From Siderastrea radians (Eukaryota > Cnidaria > Anthozoa > Scleractinia > Rhizangiidae): a stretch of 64,000 bases of DNA. This document shows positions 44,136-51,384 of the stretch, one piece after another (the stretch's first letter is position 1; the number at the start of each line of letters is the position of its first letter). Made by a program: the position numbers and the translations under genes. The stretch covers positions 15,168,057 to 15,232,056 of the forward strand of contig OZ024898.1 of NCBI GenBank assembly GCA_964017195.1, read 5' to 3'. Below the pieces are notes generated by a model, which made no database searches, was not told where the DNA came from, and saw only the letters and a list, made by a program, of their open reading frames with translations.

Positions 44136-44369
44136 TCACATGAGGTTGCACGTAAACGATTCCCCCGCCCACCGTTTGCGTTTCCCACTTCGCATTTCTT
44201 CCATACGTTTCTTCGTTGATCTTAGGTAATTCTTTTTGGCTAACTTTTCTACCCCTTTGGTGATGGACCAAGCGGCCTTAGGAATCCCGGCAATCACTGC
44301 GTTGACCCCTTCCCCCGCTTGTGGACGCTGTGGTCGGCGTCGTCGTCGTCGTCGTCGTTTCGGAGGCAT
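44136..44369 (-). CDS. Basic core-like protein, 77 aa
   Basis: N-terminal PPKRRRRRRRRPQRPQAGEG, then an amphipathic segment (VNAVIAGIPKAAWSITKGVE) and a basic helix. QAGE/G (17-21) matches the second adenain-type pattern with Gln at P4. The hydrophobic stretch after the site recalls the membrane-lytic helix of capsid protein VI-type proteins (weak inference). A CATAAAAAAG TATA-like box lies about 37 nt upstream. Confidence 0.75.
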   Translation of the reverse strand: MPPKRRRRRRRRPQRPQAGEGVNAVIAGIPKAAWSITKGVEKLAKKNYLRSTKKRMEEMRSGKRKRWAGESFTCNLM

Positions 44370-44402
44370 GATTGATTTGGGTTCCCTTCTCGTCTCTCTT
44401 TT

Positions 44403-45452
44403 TTATGTCTTTTTGAAGTGTAACGTGACAATGGTATGACCTTCACCAAACTTGACCAAGTCTCCTCCTCTACCAATGGTTTCAGCCACTTGAACGTGAA
44501 TCATTTCCACCACCTCGTTACGAAGAGACATGTATTGAATGTGCAACGGCTCAAAATACAGGTTGCCGCGTGCTTCACGCTTGTACTGGATTTCACGTAA
44601 CAAATCAGTCACGCGATTGCCCACCACCGTGCTGCCTGCCACGTCGGAGTACACGTGCAACGATCGTGTGGGTTCACCCACCACGGAACGAAACGCCACA
44701 TTCAAGTTGGTGAAACGCCACCCACAACTCATACTCAATTGTAAATAATCCGGTAAAATAGAACGCACCGTCCAAAAGACCGCGTTCCCCTGACCGTCGG
44801 TGACATCGTTCCAATCATTGTCAGCGGGTTTTGTCATGTTGGGGATTTGATCCCCCATGAATTCTTGTTGTAAGTTCGGTCCCAAAATCAACCCACTGTC
44901 AATTTTACGTAACCATCCCATCTTGAGCGCTAACTTGGTGTAGATGGTCAGGGCGGGCGTGTCGGTGCCGCAATGGCAGATATTGGTGTTGTCGATGAGC
45001 AGATCCTCGCCTTCCCACTTGAACTTGACGTAGGTGTGTTTGCCTTGATCATTGGTAAACCGACCCCCTTGAACGGCCGTTTCCATACGTTGTTGTTCCA
45101 AGTGAGCAATGATGGCTTTCATGAAACTCACGCCATCCACCACCCAATCCAAATCTTTCACGTCATTGATGATGCTTCGCGCGGTGGCTACTCGCGAGGT
45201 CATTTCCTCGTCTTTTGCACCCGGTTTGGGATAAGTTTGGGTCCAGGACACCCCCATGACGTACCCATTTTTCTTCACCAACTCATACAAATTGACGCGA
45301 GCATCCGGTAAGGAAATGGCACTCAACCCCACTTGCCAACCACCTCCCGTGAGCTGTAACGGTTGAGGTAAACGAATCTTGAAGGAATTAGGTTGGTTGT
45401 TGGGAAATTCACGTCGGTTGGCATGACTGGGTAACGTCACGTAGAACGACAT
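44403..45452 (-). CDS. FYVTL-type structural protein 2 (minor capsid candidate), 349 aa
   Basis: The first true ATG is at 45452 (MSFYVTLPSHANRREF); the longer frame opens with GTG next to the upstream stop. The conserved FYVTLPS start, NSFKIRLPQPLQLTGGGWQV and the end GDLVKFGEGHTIVTLHF belong to a protein type common in invertebrate Mavericks, which I take as the penton-like minor capsid protein (recall, not proven). It is clearly paralogous to the next gene upstream. A TTTAAAAGG TATA-like element lies about 30 nt before the ATG. Confidence 0.75.
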   Translation of the reverse strand: MSFYVTLPSHANRREFPNNQPNSFKIRLPQPLQLTGGGWQVGLSAISLPDARVNLYELVKKNGYVMGVSWTQTYPKPGAKDEEMTSRVATARSIINDVKDLDWVVDGVSFMKAIIAHLEQQRMETAVQGGRFTNDQGKHTYVKFKWEGEDLLIDNTNICHCGTDTPALTIYTKLALKMGWLRKIDSGLILGPNLQQEFMGDQIPNMTKPADNDWNDVTDGQGNAVFWTVRSILPDYLQLSMSCGWRFTNLNVAFRSVVGEPTRSLHVYSDVAGSTVVGNRVTDLLREIQYKREARGNLYFEPLHIQYMSLRNEVVEMIHVQVAETIGRGGDLVKFGEGHTIVTLHFKKT

Positions 45453-45466
45453 GTTGTCTTTCTTCG

Positions 45467-46510
45467 TCACACCACCACTTCCCTTTTAAAGTGGAGGGTC
45501 AGGAGGGTACGCCCTTCACCAAATTTCACCAGATCCCCATTGGTTTCGGCCATCTGGGTTTCGACGATTTCCACCACTTCGTTGCGTACTGGGATATATT
45601 GAATATGTCGAGGTTCAAAGTGGGTGGTGTTTTGAGGCTGGTACTTGATTTCTCGTAAGAGATCGGTGATGCGACCCCCTACCATGCTGCTGGTCCCTAC
45701 ATCACAATACACGTGCAAAGGACGTGTCGAGGGAAATTCCAACGAGGGACGAAAGGTCTGGTTCACATTCACAAACCGCCAAGGACACGATAGACTCAAT
45801 TTCAGATAATCCCCCTCGACTTTCCAAAAGATGGGCTTGTTGGCGGCATCCAGGACATCGGTCGGGGTGGGAATGGTGGAAATGCCTTGAAATTCTTGCA
45901 AGAGATTCGGACCCAATCGATACTGGCCGGGGGACACTTGTTCAATCCATCCCATTCTCAGCGCCAAGGTTCTGCCCCATGACACGTGCGCTACTTGTCG
46001 TTTGTAATCCACATTGGTCGTATTCAATAACAAATCCCCTTCGGAGGTCCATTCAAAGGTCGGGTATAATTTGACGCCATTGTCCTCGGCCCATTTGTTT
46101 TTGGGTTCGGTTTGTTTGGCACGGGCTTGCACGTAACGGTACACCAGTTGATGAAAAAAGTGCGATCCCGTCGACGAGGCCAATTCCTTTCTCATATCTC
46201 GCCCGTAGACAGTGAGTTCGCGACGTTGATGCCACCATCGATCGTTGCCTTGATCGTCTTGGGCATACACTCGTTCGTGCCATCGTACGTACAACAGAGG
46301 ATGGGAATCACCCACGCCTCCTTCTTCCGCTATCACCGGAATGGTGGGTAAGGATAAACTCACCATACCCACCATCCATCCTCGTCCCACAAATCGGATG
46401 GGTTTAGGTAATCGGTTTCTGAAATGATGACTCTTGTTCCCAGGAAACTCTTTGGTACTCGCATGACTCATCAACGTCACGTAAAACGAAGAGTTGGGCA
46501 CCAATGTCAT
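45467..46510 (-). CDS. FYVTL-type structural protein 1 (minor capsid candidate), 347 aa
   Basis: Same architecture as its neighbour: SFYVTLMSHASTKEFPGN, FRNRLPKPIRFVGRGWMVGM and the end GDLVKFGEGRTLLTLHFKRE. The middle parts have diverged strongly, so the duplication is old and both copies are maintained. It starts 3 nt after the integrase stop. One copy may form the penton base and the other a fibre- or vertex-related variant (inference). Confidence 0.75.
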   Translation of the reverse strand: MTLVPNSSFYVTLMSHASTKEFPGNKSHHFRNRLPKPIRFVGRGWMVGMVSLSLPTIPVIAEEGGVGDSHPLLYVRWHERVYAQDDQGNDRWWHQRRELTVYGRDMRKELASSTGSHFFHQLVYRYVQARAKQTEPKNKWAEDNGVKLYPTFEWTSEGDLLLNTTNVDYKRQVAHVSWGRTLALRMGWIEQVSPGQYRLGPNLLQEFQGISTIPTPTDVLDAANKPIFWKVEGDYLKLSLSCPWRFVNVNQTFRPSLEFPSTRPLHVYCDVGTSSMVGGRITDLLREIKYQPQNTTHFEPRHIQYIPVRNEVVEIVETQMAETNGDLVKFGEGRTLLTLHFKREVVV

Positions 46511-46513
46511 TGT

Positions 46514-47659
46514 TTAGTCACGTCGTCTTTTGGGTGGGCTTGTCTCTTTAGTCTTCAGTTGTCGTTTGGGTGGGCTTTTCCTCTGGGGTGGATGGAGAGC
46601 CGTGACGTCTTGACTACGAATCCAACTATTGTACTTGTCGGGCCACCCTTTCCACTTGACCAACCAACGATCTTTTTGTCGCTTAAGTACCTTTTCGATC
46701 CGAAACACCTCGGATACATGGACTTTTTGTAAATCCTCTTCATAAAACGTACCTTGGACGGGCGTCTCATCCCATTCGTGAATCTTATACGTGGGCACAG
46801 GGCCCGGGATCACCCGATGCACGACAAACACTTCTTCGGTCCAACCGGGTAAATAGCCTTTTTCAAAGGTACGATGAATCTTGTTGAGACGTACACGATC
46901 TCCGACTTTGAATTTAGGTTTTTTCTTGTCTTTCAACCGTTTGGCATACAATCGTTTCCACACGGCTTCTTCGTTGTCCCATGTCACGTCTTGAGGGGCC
47001 ATACCAATACTTCGATGCCGGGTGGCATTATACCCTTGCACCAACTCGGGTAAGACATCGTCAAACTGTAAGGTGTTGGCCGCAGTAAAATAACGGTACA
47101 ACCGTTCTTTCAAGGTGCGGTTAAATCGTTCCACCACACTGGCTTTCGCATCCCCTTCGGTCGAAAAATGTTGAATGCCTTGCTCGTCAAGCCATCGTTG
47201 AAAGGTCCGGTTGTAAAATTCTTTCCCTCTATCCGTTTGCAATCGATTAGGGTGACGTCCTTTCAAAATCTTCTCAAAGGCATGAACCAAGGCCACCCCG
47301 GTTTTGTCTTTCAACGGTTGTACCCACGCATACTTGGACAAGACATCCAAGACCGTCAACAAGTATCGTATACCCCGATTATATTTGGCCAACGGTTGCA
47401 CTTCTACTAAATCCGCGACCCATTGATCATCTAATCCTCCTACAATGACGGGGACGGTGGGAAAACGACGACGTCGCGGTTTATGTAACGTATAGGCCAA
47501 ATCCCGTTCCAAGACCCGTTGAGCTTTTTTCAAAGGGAGACGATGGGCTTTAGCAAACCGTTGCACGCCTCCTAAACTGCCGGGGGCTCGAGGATCGTGG
47601 TAACGACTCAACCATGATGGGGAGACCTTTTTCTTTCGAGGGGCCATACTTTTTGGCAT
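46514..47659 (-). CDS. int: Retroviral-type integrase with chromodomain, 381 aa
   Basis: Catalytic residues are D83 (VADLVEV), D143 (LQTDRGKEF) and E177 (VVERFNRTLKERL), with 33 residues between the last two, as in other Maverick integrases. A basic N-terminal region precedes the core. An SH3-like basic region (FKVGDRVRLNKIHR) and a chromodomain (FRIEKVLKRQKDRWLVKWKGW) close the protein, followed by a lysine-rich tail. It would insert the linear DNA with 6-bp duplications, and the chromodomain may bias the target toward methylated histones (family knowledge). The start may be M1 or M5; either overlaps the preceding gene. Confidence 0.95.
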   Translation of the reverse strand: MPKSMAPRKKKVSPSWLSRYHDPRAPGSLGGVQRFAKAHRLPLKKAQRVLERDLAYTLHKPRRRRFPTVPVIVGGLDDQWVADLVEVQPLAKYNRGIRYLLTVLDVLSKYAWVQPLKDKTGVALVHAFEKILKGRHPNRLQTDRGKEFYNRTFQRWLDEQGIQHFSTEGDAKASVVERFNRTLKERLYRYFTAANTLQFDDVLPELVQGYNATRHRSIGMAPQDVTWDNEEAVWKRLYAKRLKDKKKPKFKVGDRVRLNKIHRTFEKGYLPGWTEEVFVVHRVIPGPVPTYKIHEWDETPVQGTFYEEDLQKVHVSEVFRIEKVLKRQKDRWLVKWKGWPDKYNSWIRSQDVTALHPPQRKSPPKRQLKTKETSPPKRRRD

Positions 47660-47958
47660 TCATCCCATAAGGTCGATATGGTGGGGACCGTGTGGGGATG
47701 CGCCTTTTGAATGATTCGATACCATCGCCATGCCTCTGGGTGAGCTTTTAACCATAAGACAAACACCACCCATCGATATAGGTTGCGGTCGACATGGGTT
47801 TCTTCAAAGAGGTGGAGAGGATGCGTGTCCTCGGGACAAGGGGGTATGGGGATTTTAGTACTGGGTTGATGATCATATAAGACTTGACAAAGGGTTTGAT
47901 GACATTGCCATTGCCCCAGGGACAAGACAGACTCCCACGCATCACAGACAGACTCCAT
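47608..47958 (-). CDS. Unknown protein upstream of integrase, 116 aa
   Basis: The ATG at 47958 is preferred over 47994. It has a good context (ACCATGG) and lies after a poly(A) signal that probably ends the previous transcript. The protein is Trp/His/Cys-rich and helical (ESVCDAWESVLSLGQWQC, YRWVVFVLWLKAHPEAWRW). I recognise no domain. It overlaps the integrase start by 52 nt, suggesting coupled expression. Confidence 0.65.
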   Translation of the reverse strand: MESVCDAWESVLSLGQWQCHQTLCQVLYDHQPSTKIPIPPCPEDTHPLHLFEETHVDRNLYRWVVFVLWLKAHPEAWRWYRIIQKAHPHTVPTISTLWDECQKVWPLERKRSPHHG

Positions 47959-47977
47959 GGTGACATTGATAAAAAAT

Positions 47978-47983
47978 TTTATT
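47978..47983 (-). terminator. AATAAA poly(A) signal after the zinc-finger gene
   Basis: Minus-strand AATAAA about 12 nt past the stop of the 287-aa gene and upstream of the preferred start of the next gene. It separates two transcription units. Confidence 0.6.
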
Positions 47984-47994
47984 CGTTCTCTCAT

Positions 47995-48858
47995 TTAAAA
48001 GAGACCTAGACGACCACAGCTGATGGTCTCTAGACCTTTCTGCCAGTTCTCCACACTGTCACTGTACTTGGGGGGTGGTGGAGCCGGGGCCACCATCATT
48101 TCGTGACGGTTCTTGAGCTCTTGAATTTCTCGTAACAATTGTTTCTCATATTCTGTCAGGGGCCGTTCTCGTTCCACGTCCTCTTTCCTTCTGACTGGAG
48201 GACCAGGGATGTCTACTCCACGTTTGGGATATCCTTGAGCATCACGGGTGGGTGCTTCAGCTTGTTGATCGGCTTTTTTGGGAGGGTTGTCATGAAACCA
48301 ACTCCAGTACTTGGGACCCAAGGGTTGATCGGCCCATCGGAAGAAGTCACACGTTTTCTTGGAACAAGTCAGAAACAAGCGATCGGGGTTCTGGGTCGAA
48401 TGACTCTGTTGTAGCGTGGCGGGTTCACGGCAAAAGCATTGTAAACCACCCCACATGTCCAACACTTCTACATCAGGTTGACTATACACGGCTTTCATAT
48501 ACTCCAGAACTTGATCTTGACCACAAAACAGCAAACACGGTTGCATGGGACATTTCACATACTTCCATCCCTTTTGAGATTCTCGGGCCTCCAAACGCAC
48601 GTCATGGCAAGGGCATACCATAGTGTCCACTGAACTGGGAGGATCATACACGGTCGTCAAGGTGAATTGAGGTAATGGGGGTGATTGCTCCACCATGTCA
48701 TTCAATTCTTTCATCATATCTTCCACAGCAGCTCGGGTGTCTTCCACGACCTCGCACACCACAGGATCACAGTCCACGGGCGTCATAGTTTGAATAGTCT
48801 TCTTCTTCTTCTTCCCCTCTGGGGGATGGGTTGATTTTCTCTTCCGATCGGTGGACAT
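47995..48858 (-). CDS. Protein with two GRF-like zinc fingers, 287 aa
   Basis: The start at 48858 (MSTDRKRKSTH) is chosen because a TATA box lies 37-46 nt upstream; the ATG at 48924 lies upstream of that TATA box. A lysine-rich nuclear-signal-like segment is followed by a CxC finger (CPCHDVRLEARESQKGW, KCPMQPCLLFC) and a canonical zf-GRF (CFCREPATLQQ, CSKKTCDFFRWADQP). The C-terminus is a charged helix (LTEYEKQLLREIQELKNRHE). zf-GRF modules bind single-stranded nucleic acid in DNA-repair proteins (family knowledge). The same two-finger arrangement recurs in cnidarian Mavericks as far as I recall. A role in replication or transcription is likely. Confidence 0.8.
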   Translation of the reverse strand: MSTDRKRKSTHPPEGKKKKKTIQTMTPVDCDPVVCEVVEDTRAAVEDMMKELNDMVEQSPPLPQFTLTTVYDPPSSVDTMVCPCHDVRLEARESQKGWKYVKCPMQPCLLFCGQDQVLEYMKAVYSQPDVEVLDMWGGLQCFCREPATLQQSHSTQNPDRLFLTCSKKTCDFFRWADQPLGPKYWSWFHDNPPKKADQQAEAPTRDAQGYPKRGVDIPGPPVRRKEDVERERPLTEYEKQLLREIQELKNRHEMMVAPAPPPPKYSDSVENWQKGLETISCGRLGLF

Positions 48859-48892
48859 CGTGCTCAAGGTTGATGTCACCCCCACTGCCCAT

Positions 48893-49072
48893 GCCTTTTT
48901 ATACGTTGGGCCCTTGACTGTCATTGGTCAGCTTATCCTACCCATATAAGGACTTGTTATCTTCCCATTGGTCAGCTTATTCAATCCATATAAGGACCTC
49001 TTGTCTTCCCATTGGTCCGTTGTCCCTATTTAAGGAGCTCCCTGGGTCCTCCGACTCGTCATTCCAAAGTAG
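48893..49072. promoter_or_regulatory. Divergent promoter with triplicated 44-bp module
   Basis: The minus TATA is GTATAAAAAGG (48894-48904). Toward the plus gene, three copies of a module recur every 44 bp: ATTGG (48923, 48967, 49011) followed by an A/T box, CCATATAAGG at 48942 and 48986 and CTATTTAAGG at 49026. The last serves as TATA box for ATG 49073. The first two also match a perfect CArG box (CC-(A/T)6-GG). Confidence 0.75.
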
Positions 49073-49297
49073 ATGGACTACTACCAAGATCTCAACCGAG
49101 ACGACTTTGCTTCCACCGAAGACTATTTGGCTGAACGGGTCAAACGAGGTCTAGCAGCGGGATTCACGTTCAAACAGTGCCGACAGCACCACGTCATTGA
49201 TTTCGGCTTGGCCTTAGAGTTGACTCCCACGGAGATTCTAGCTATTGTAGGCCCAGACACCGGCTACGTATTTAAATGCCCCCCAACATCAACATGA
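49073..49297 (+). CDS. Small helical protein, 74 aa, first gene of SLOG unit
   Basis: Begins 38 nt after the proximal TATTTAA box with MDYYQDLNRDDFASTEDYLA, then KRGLAAGFTFKQCRQHHVID and LTPTEILAIV. The helices could form a small binding domain. I do not recognise it. Its stop overlaps the second ATG of the next frame (ATGA at 49294-49297). Co-expression with the SLOG protein is implied. Confidence 0.65.
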   Translation: MDYYQDLNRDDFASTEDYLAERVKRGLAAGFTFKQCRQHHVIDFGLALELTPTEILAIVGPDTGYVFKCPPTST

Positions 49298-49971
49298 TCG
49301 GAGAACAAGATCTCGGTGCCTTGGAACTGCAAGTGGGTCATGGCCATGTGGTCTACACAGGGGGAGCCAAAGGTACGGATGCCCTCGTGGAAGAACAGGC
49401 CAAACACTTTGGGATGCAACTAGAAGTCCTGGTCCCCCCGAACCATCCTCGAGCCACTTTCGTCACCCCTTCTACGGTGGAAGTCCTGATGCTGGCCAAC
49501 CCCCATCTTCACCAGGCGGCTGAGAAACTAGGCAAACAAATGCCCAGTCATTTTTACACCTTGCAATTGCTGCAACGCAATTATCAATTGGCCAAAAGAG
49601 CCCATACCATCTATGCCTTTGGCATCTTGGAACCGGATCATAAACGTGTGAAAGGAGGCACTGGTTGGACTGTGCAATTGGCTATGGATCAAGGCAAACC
49701 CGTCTACCTGTTTGACATCCCCAGTCAATCATGGTACCGCTCGGACCATTACTACCAAGTCAATGAGAATGCCGCCACCCTGGTCACTGGCAGTCAATTT
49801 GTTCCTTGGGGACCTAAAAAGCCCACCCTTCATCAAAGCAGTGCTATTGTGGGATCCCGGGATGTGGACGAGAAAACCCGAGCCGAAATTCAAGCCTTGT
49901 TCAACCGCACCTTCTGTCTACCCGAGAACATTGATCAATTACGCATGGAACTGGAAGACTTTCATTTGTAA
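49276..49971 (+). CDS. SLOG-like Rossmann protein, motif order permuted, 231 aa
   Basis: TGGAKGTDALVEEQAKHFG (from 28) matches the (S/T)GGAxGxD nucleotide-binding loop of the SLOG superfamily (DprA/YspA/YpsA). It is followed by RNYQLAKRAHTIYAFG and KGGTGWTVQLAMDQGKPVYL, the conserved N-A-D and GGT helical blocks. The strand normally found at the N-terminus (IVGSRD) lies at 191-196, after these, as in circularly permuted YpsA-like proteins. SLOG domains bind nucleotides, NAD derivatives or DNA (family knowledge); the substrate here is unknown. The start is 49276, or 49294 by stop-restart at ATGA. AT-rich 3' sequence follows. Confidence 0.75.
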   Translation: MPPNINMIGEQDLGALELQVGHGHVVYTGGAKGTDALVEEQAKHFGMQLEVLVPPNHPRATFVTPSTVEVLMLANPHLHQAAEKLGKQMPSHFYTLQLLQRNYQLAKRAHTIYAFGILEPDHKRVKGGTGWTVQLAMDQGKPVYLFDIPSQSWYRSDHYYQVNENAATLVTGSQFVPWGPKKPTLHQSSAIVGSRDVDEKTRAEIQALFNRTFCLPENIDQLRMELEDFHL

Positions 49972-50290
49972 TTTCTTAGTTTTTACTTTTGGAATTGTAC
50001 ATAGCTTTCTTTTCAATTTTTTTAGTTTTTATTTTTTCCAATTGTACATATCCATTTTTACTTTTTATTTTTTCAAATTGTAGATAGCTTTTTTCAATTG
50101 TAAATAGGAGCGCCCCACCCGCGTGGCAAAGAATACAGACAACCATTTGTAAAAAACATCAACTCTTTTTTTTTTAATTAAAAAATAAAAAGATCACAAC
50201 ACTGAGTTTGCACTATGGTCATAAATAATGTCTCTTGACTCACAGTAGCCTTGACTCACAATAAAAAACTCAACAGGAATTAAAAAATGT
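49972..50290. other. AT-rich 3' region with degenerate tandem units
   Basis: Three loose copies of a TTTTTA(G/C)TTTTTATTTTTT-CAATTGTA-type unit, about 40-50 bp each, follow the SLOG gene. AATAAA at about 50184-50190 may be the plus-strand poly(A) signal. The gap separates it from a convergent minus-strand gene. Confidence 0.6.
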
Positions 50291-50809
50291 TCAACTGTTC
50301 AAACAACGCCTTACGGCCTCCATCGCCTCCCTTTCCATGTCTTCCAATCTTTTATATTCATCCCTTCTTTCCTGCGCGACAACTTTAAAAAAATACGCAA
50401 TGGCAGACCATTCGTCCTCTTTGTGCACGCCCGGCAAGTGGTCGGCCAAGAAGGCGTTCACTTCTCTGAATTGTGCCAGTGTGATGGGCCAATAGCGGTC
50501 ATTAGTCGTCCAAACCAAGCGGTTGTGAATCCAGGGGATTATCCTTTTGCGTAGCGCCTTCTTTAACAACTTGTAAGTGACTGACTGCAGAGGACGCCCA
50601 TTTTCCGTCTCCACGAAACACAACACGAACAGGCGAAGAAAGGCGGCCACGCGCTGTCTGGTAAGGGGACGCCACGCTTCCTCCCTCCTGGCGTACATTC
50701 TCATAGTATGCCGTTCAATGGGTGTTCTCTCCACTCTCCTCAAAGCCTCTTCGCCGTTTACATTGCTGTCACTGGCTAGCGAGCCAAAGGGCCTTCTCGT
50801 TTCCGACAT
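50291..50809 (-). CDS. Unknown helical basic protein, 172 aa
   Basis: The first true ATG is 50809 (MSETRRPFGSLA); the longer frame opens with TTG. The protein is helical and basic (ERHTMRMYARREEAWRPLTR, TYKLLKKALRKRIIPWIHNR) with an acidic/basic coiled C-terminus (ERRDEYKRLEDMEREAMEAV). The N-terminal half is faintly like the helical core-binding domain of tyrosine recombinases, but no catalytic part exists, so I assign no function. A minus TATA (GTATATAAG, 50884-50892) lies about 75 nt upstream. Confidence 0.65.
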   Translation of the reverse strand: MSETRRPFGSLASDSNVNGEEALRRVERTPIERHTMRMYARREEAWRPLTRQRVAAFLRLFVLCFVETENGRPLQSVTYKLLKKALRKRIIPWIHNRLVWTTNDRYWPITLAQFREVNAFLADHLPGVHKEDEWSAIAYFFKVVAQERRDEYKRLEDMEREAMEAVRRCLNS

Positions 50810-50880
50810 TTTTGACCACAACTGACAAAAGTTAACTAAGCATCAACTCAAAGCTAGGAATGGCGTCCTGTGGCCTCCCT

Positions 50881-51035
50881 TGACTTATATACCCCGATCC
50901 GCGCAATGCACCATGGTCTATCTAAGGAGGGGGGAGGGGGGTCCCCCCACCTCTTCCCCTCCCAAAGCATGATGGGGCCTTTCTCTCATTGGTCCCTTCC
51001 CTCCCACGTGACCCCCTTCTTTCTCTATAAAAACC
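50881..51035. promoter_or_regulatory. Second divergent promoter, similar in layout to 35070-35386
   Basis: The minus TATA is GTATATAAG (50884-50892), the plus TATA is TATAAAAA (51026-51033). Between them are GGAGGGGGGTCCCCCCACC (about 50935-50953) and GCATGATGGGG (about 50967). Order and motifs parallel the polB promoter. The plus-strand TATA has no convincing open frame downstream: ATGs at 51049 and 51092 give only 8 and 19 codons. Confidence 0.6.
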
Positions 51036-51143
51036 TCCGTCCCATTTCATGTTTTCACACTCATCGATGATCTGATTATTCCTTTGGTCTAATGGATCTG
51101 GTTGATCCTTTGGTCTCATGGCTCAACCCCACACCATTGATGT

Positions 51144-51155
51144 TTACTTGACATT

Positions 51156-51191
<36 letters not shown>

Positions 51192-51365
51192 GATCTCCTC
51201 CTCCAATTCGACTGCTTTCGTTAATTCGGGACTGCACCTCGTGGTGGCTAAGACCAAAATCTCTTCAGTGGTGAGTCCTAGGAGTTGAAGGGACTCGTGG
51301 TGACTAAGGCCAGTGGGTCCCGTCAGATCGCTGTCGTCGTCCTCGTCGTTGTCGTGAAAGGCCAT
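51144..51365 (-). CDS. Small acidic protein with ASKQ repeat tail, 73 aa
   Basis: ATG 51365 gives MAFHDNDEDDDSDLTGPTGL, a helical middle (HHESLQLLGLTTEEILVLA) and a C-terminal ASKQ repeat from (CTTG)n. The start is favoured because the 20 or so bases before it (GAGTTCATTTGATC next to ATG) match the leader of polB almost exactly. Function unknown; possibly regulatory. Confidence 0.5.
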
Positions 51366-51384
51366 GATCAAATGAACTCGCTGG

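Noticed and set aside
44403..45470. Start of the second FYVTL protein at 45470
   Set aside because: The codon there is GTG overlapping the upstream stop; the first ATG, at 45452, aligns with the paralogue's SFYVTL start.
48859..48924. N-terminal extension of the GRF zinc-finger protein from ATG 48924
   Set aside because: This ATG lies upstream of the gene's TATA box, so it would not be on the transcript.
50291..50809. Tyrosine recombinase
   Set aside because: Only a vague resemblance to a core-binding helical domain; no R-H-R-Y catalytic domain follows.
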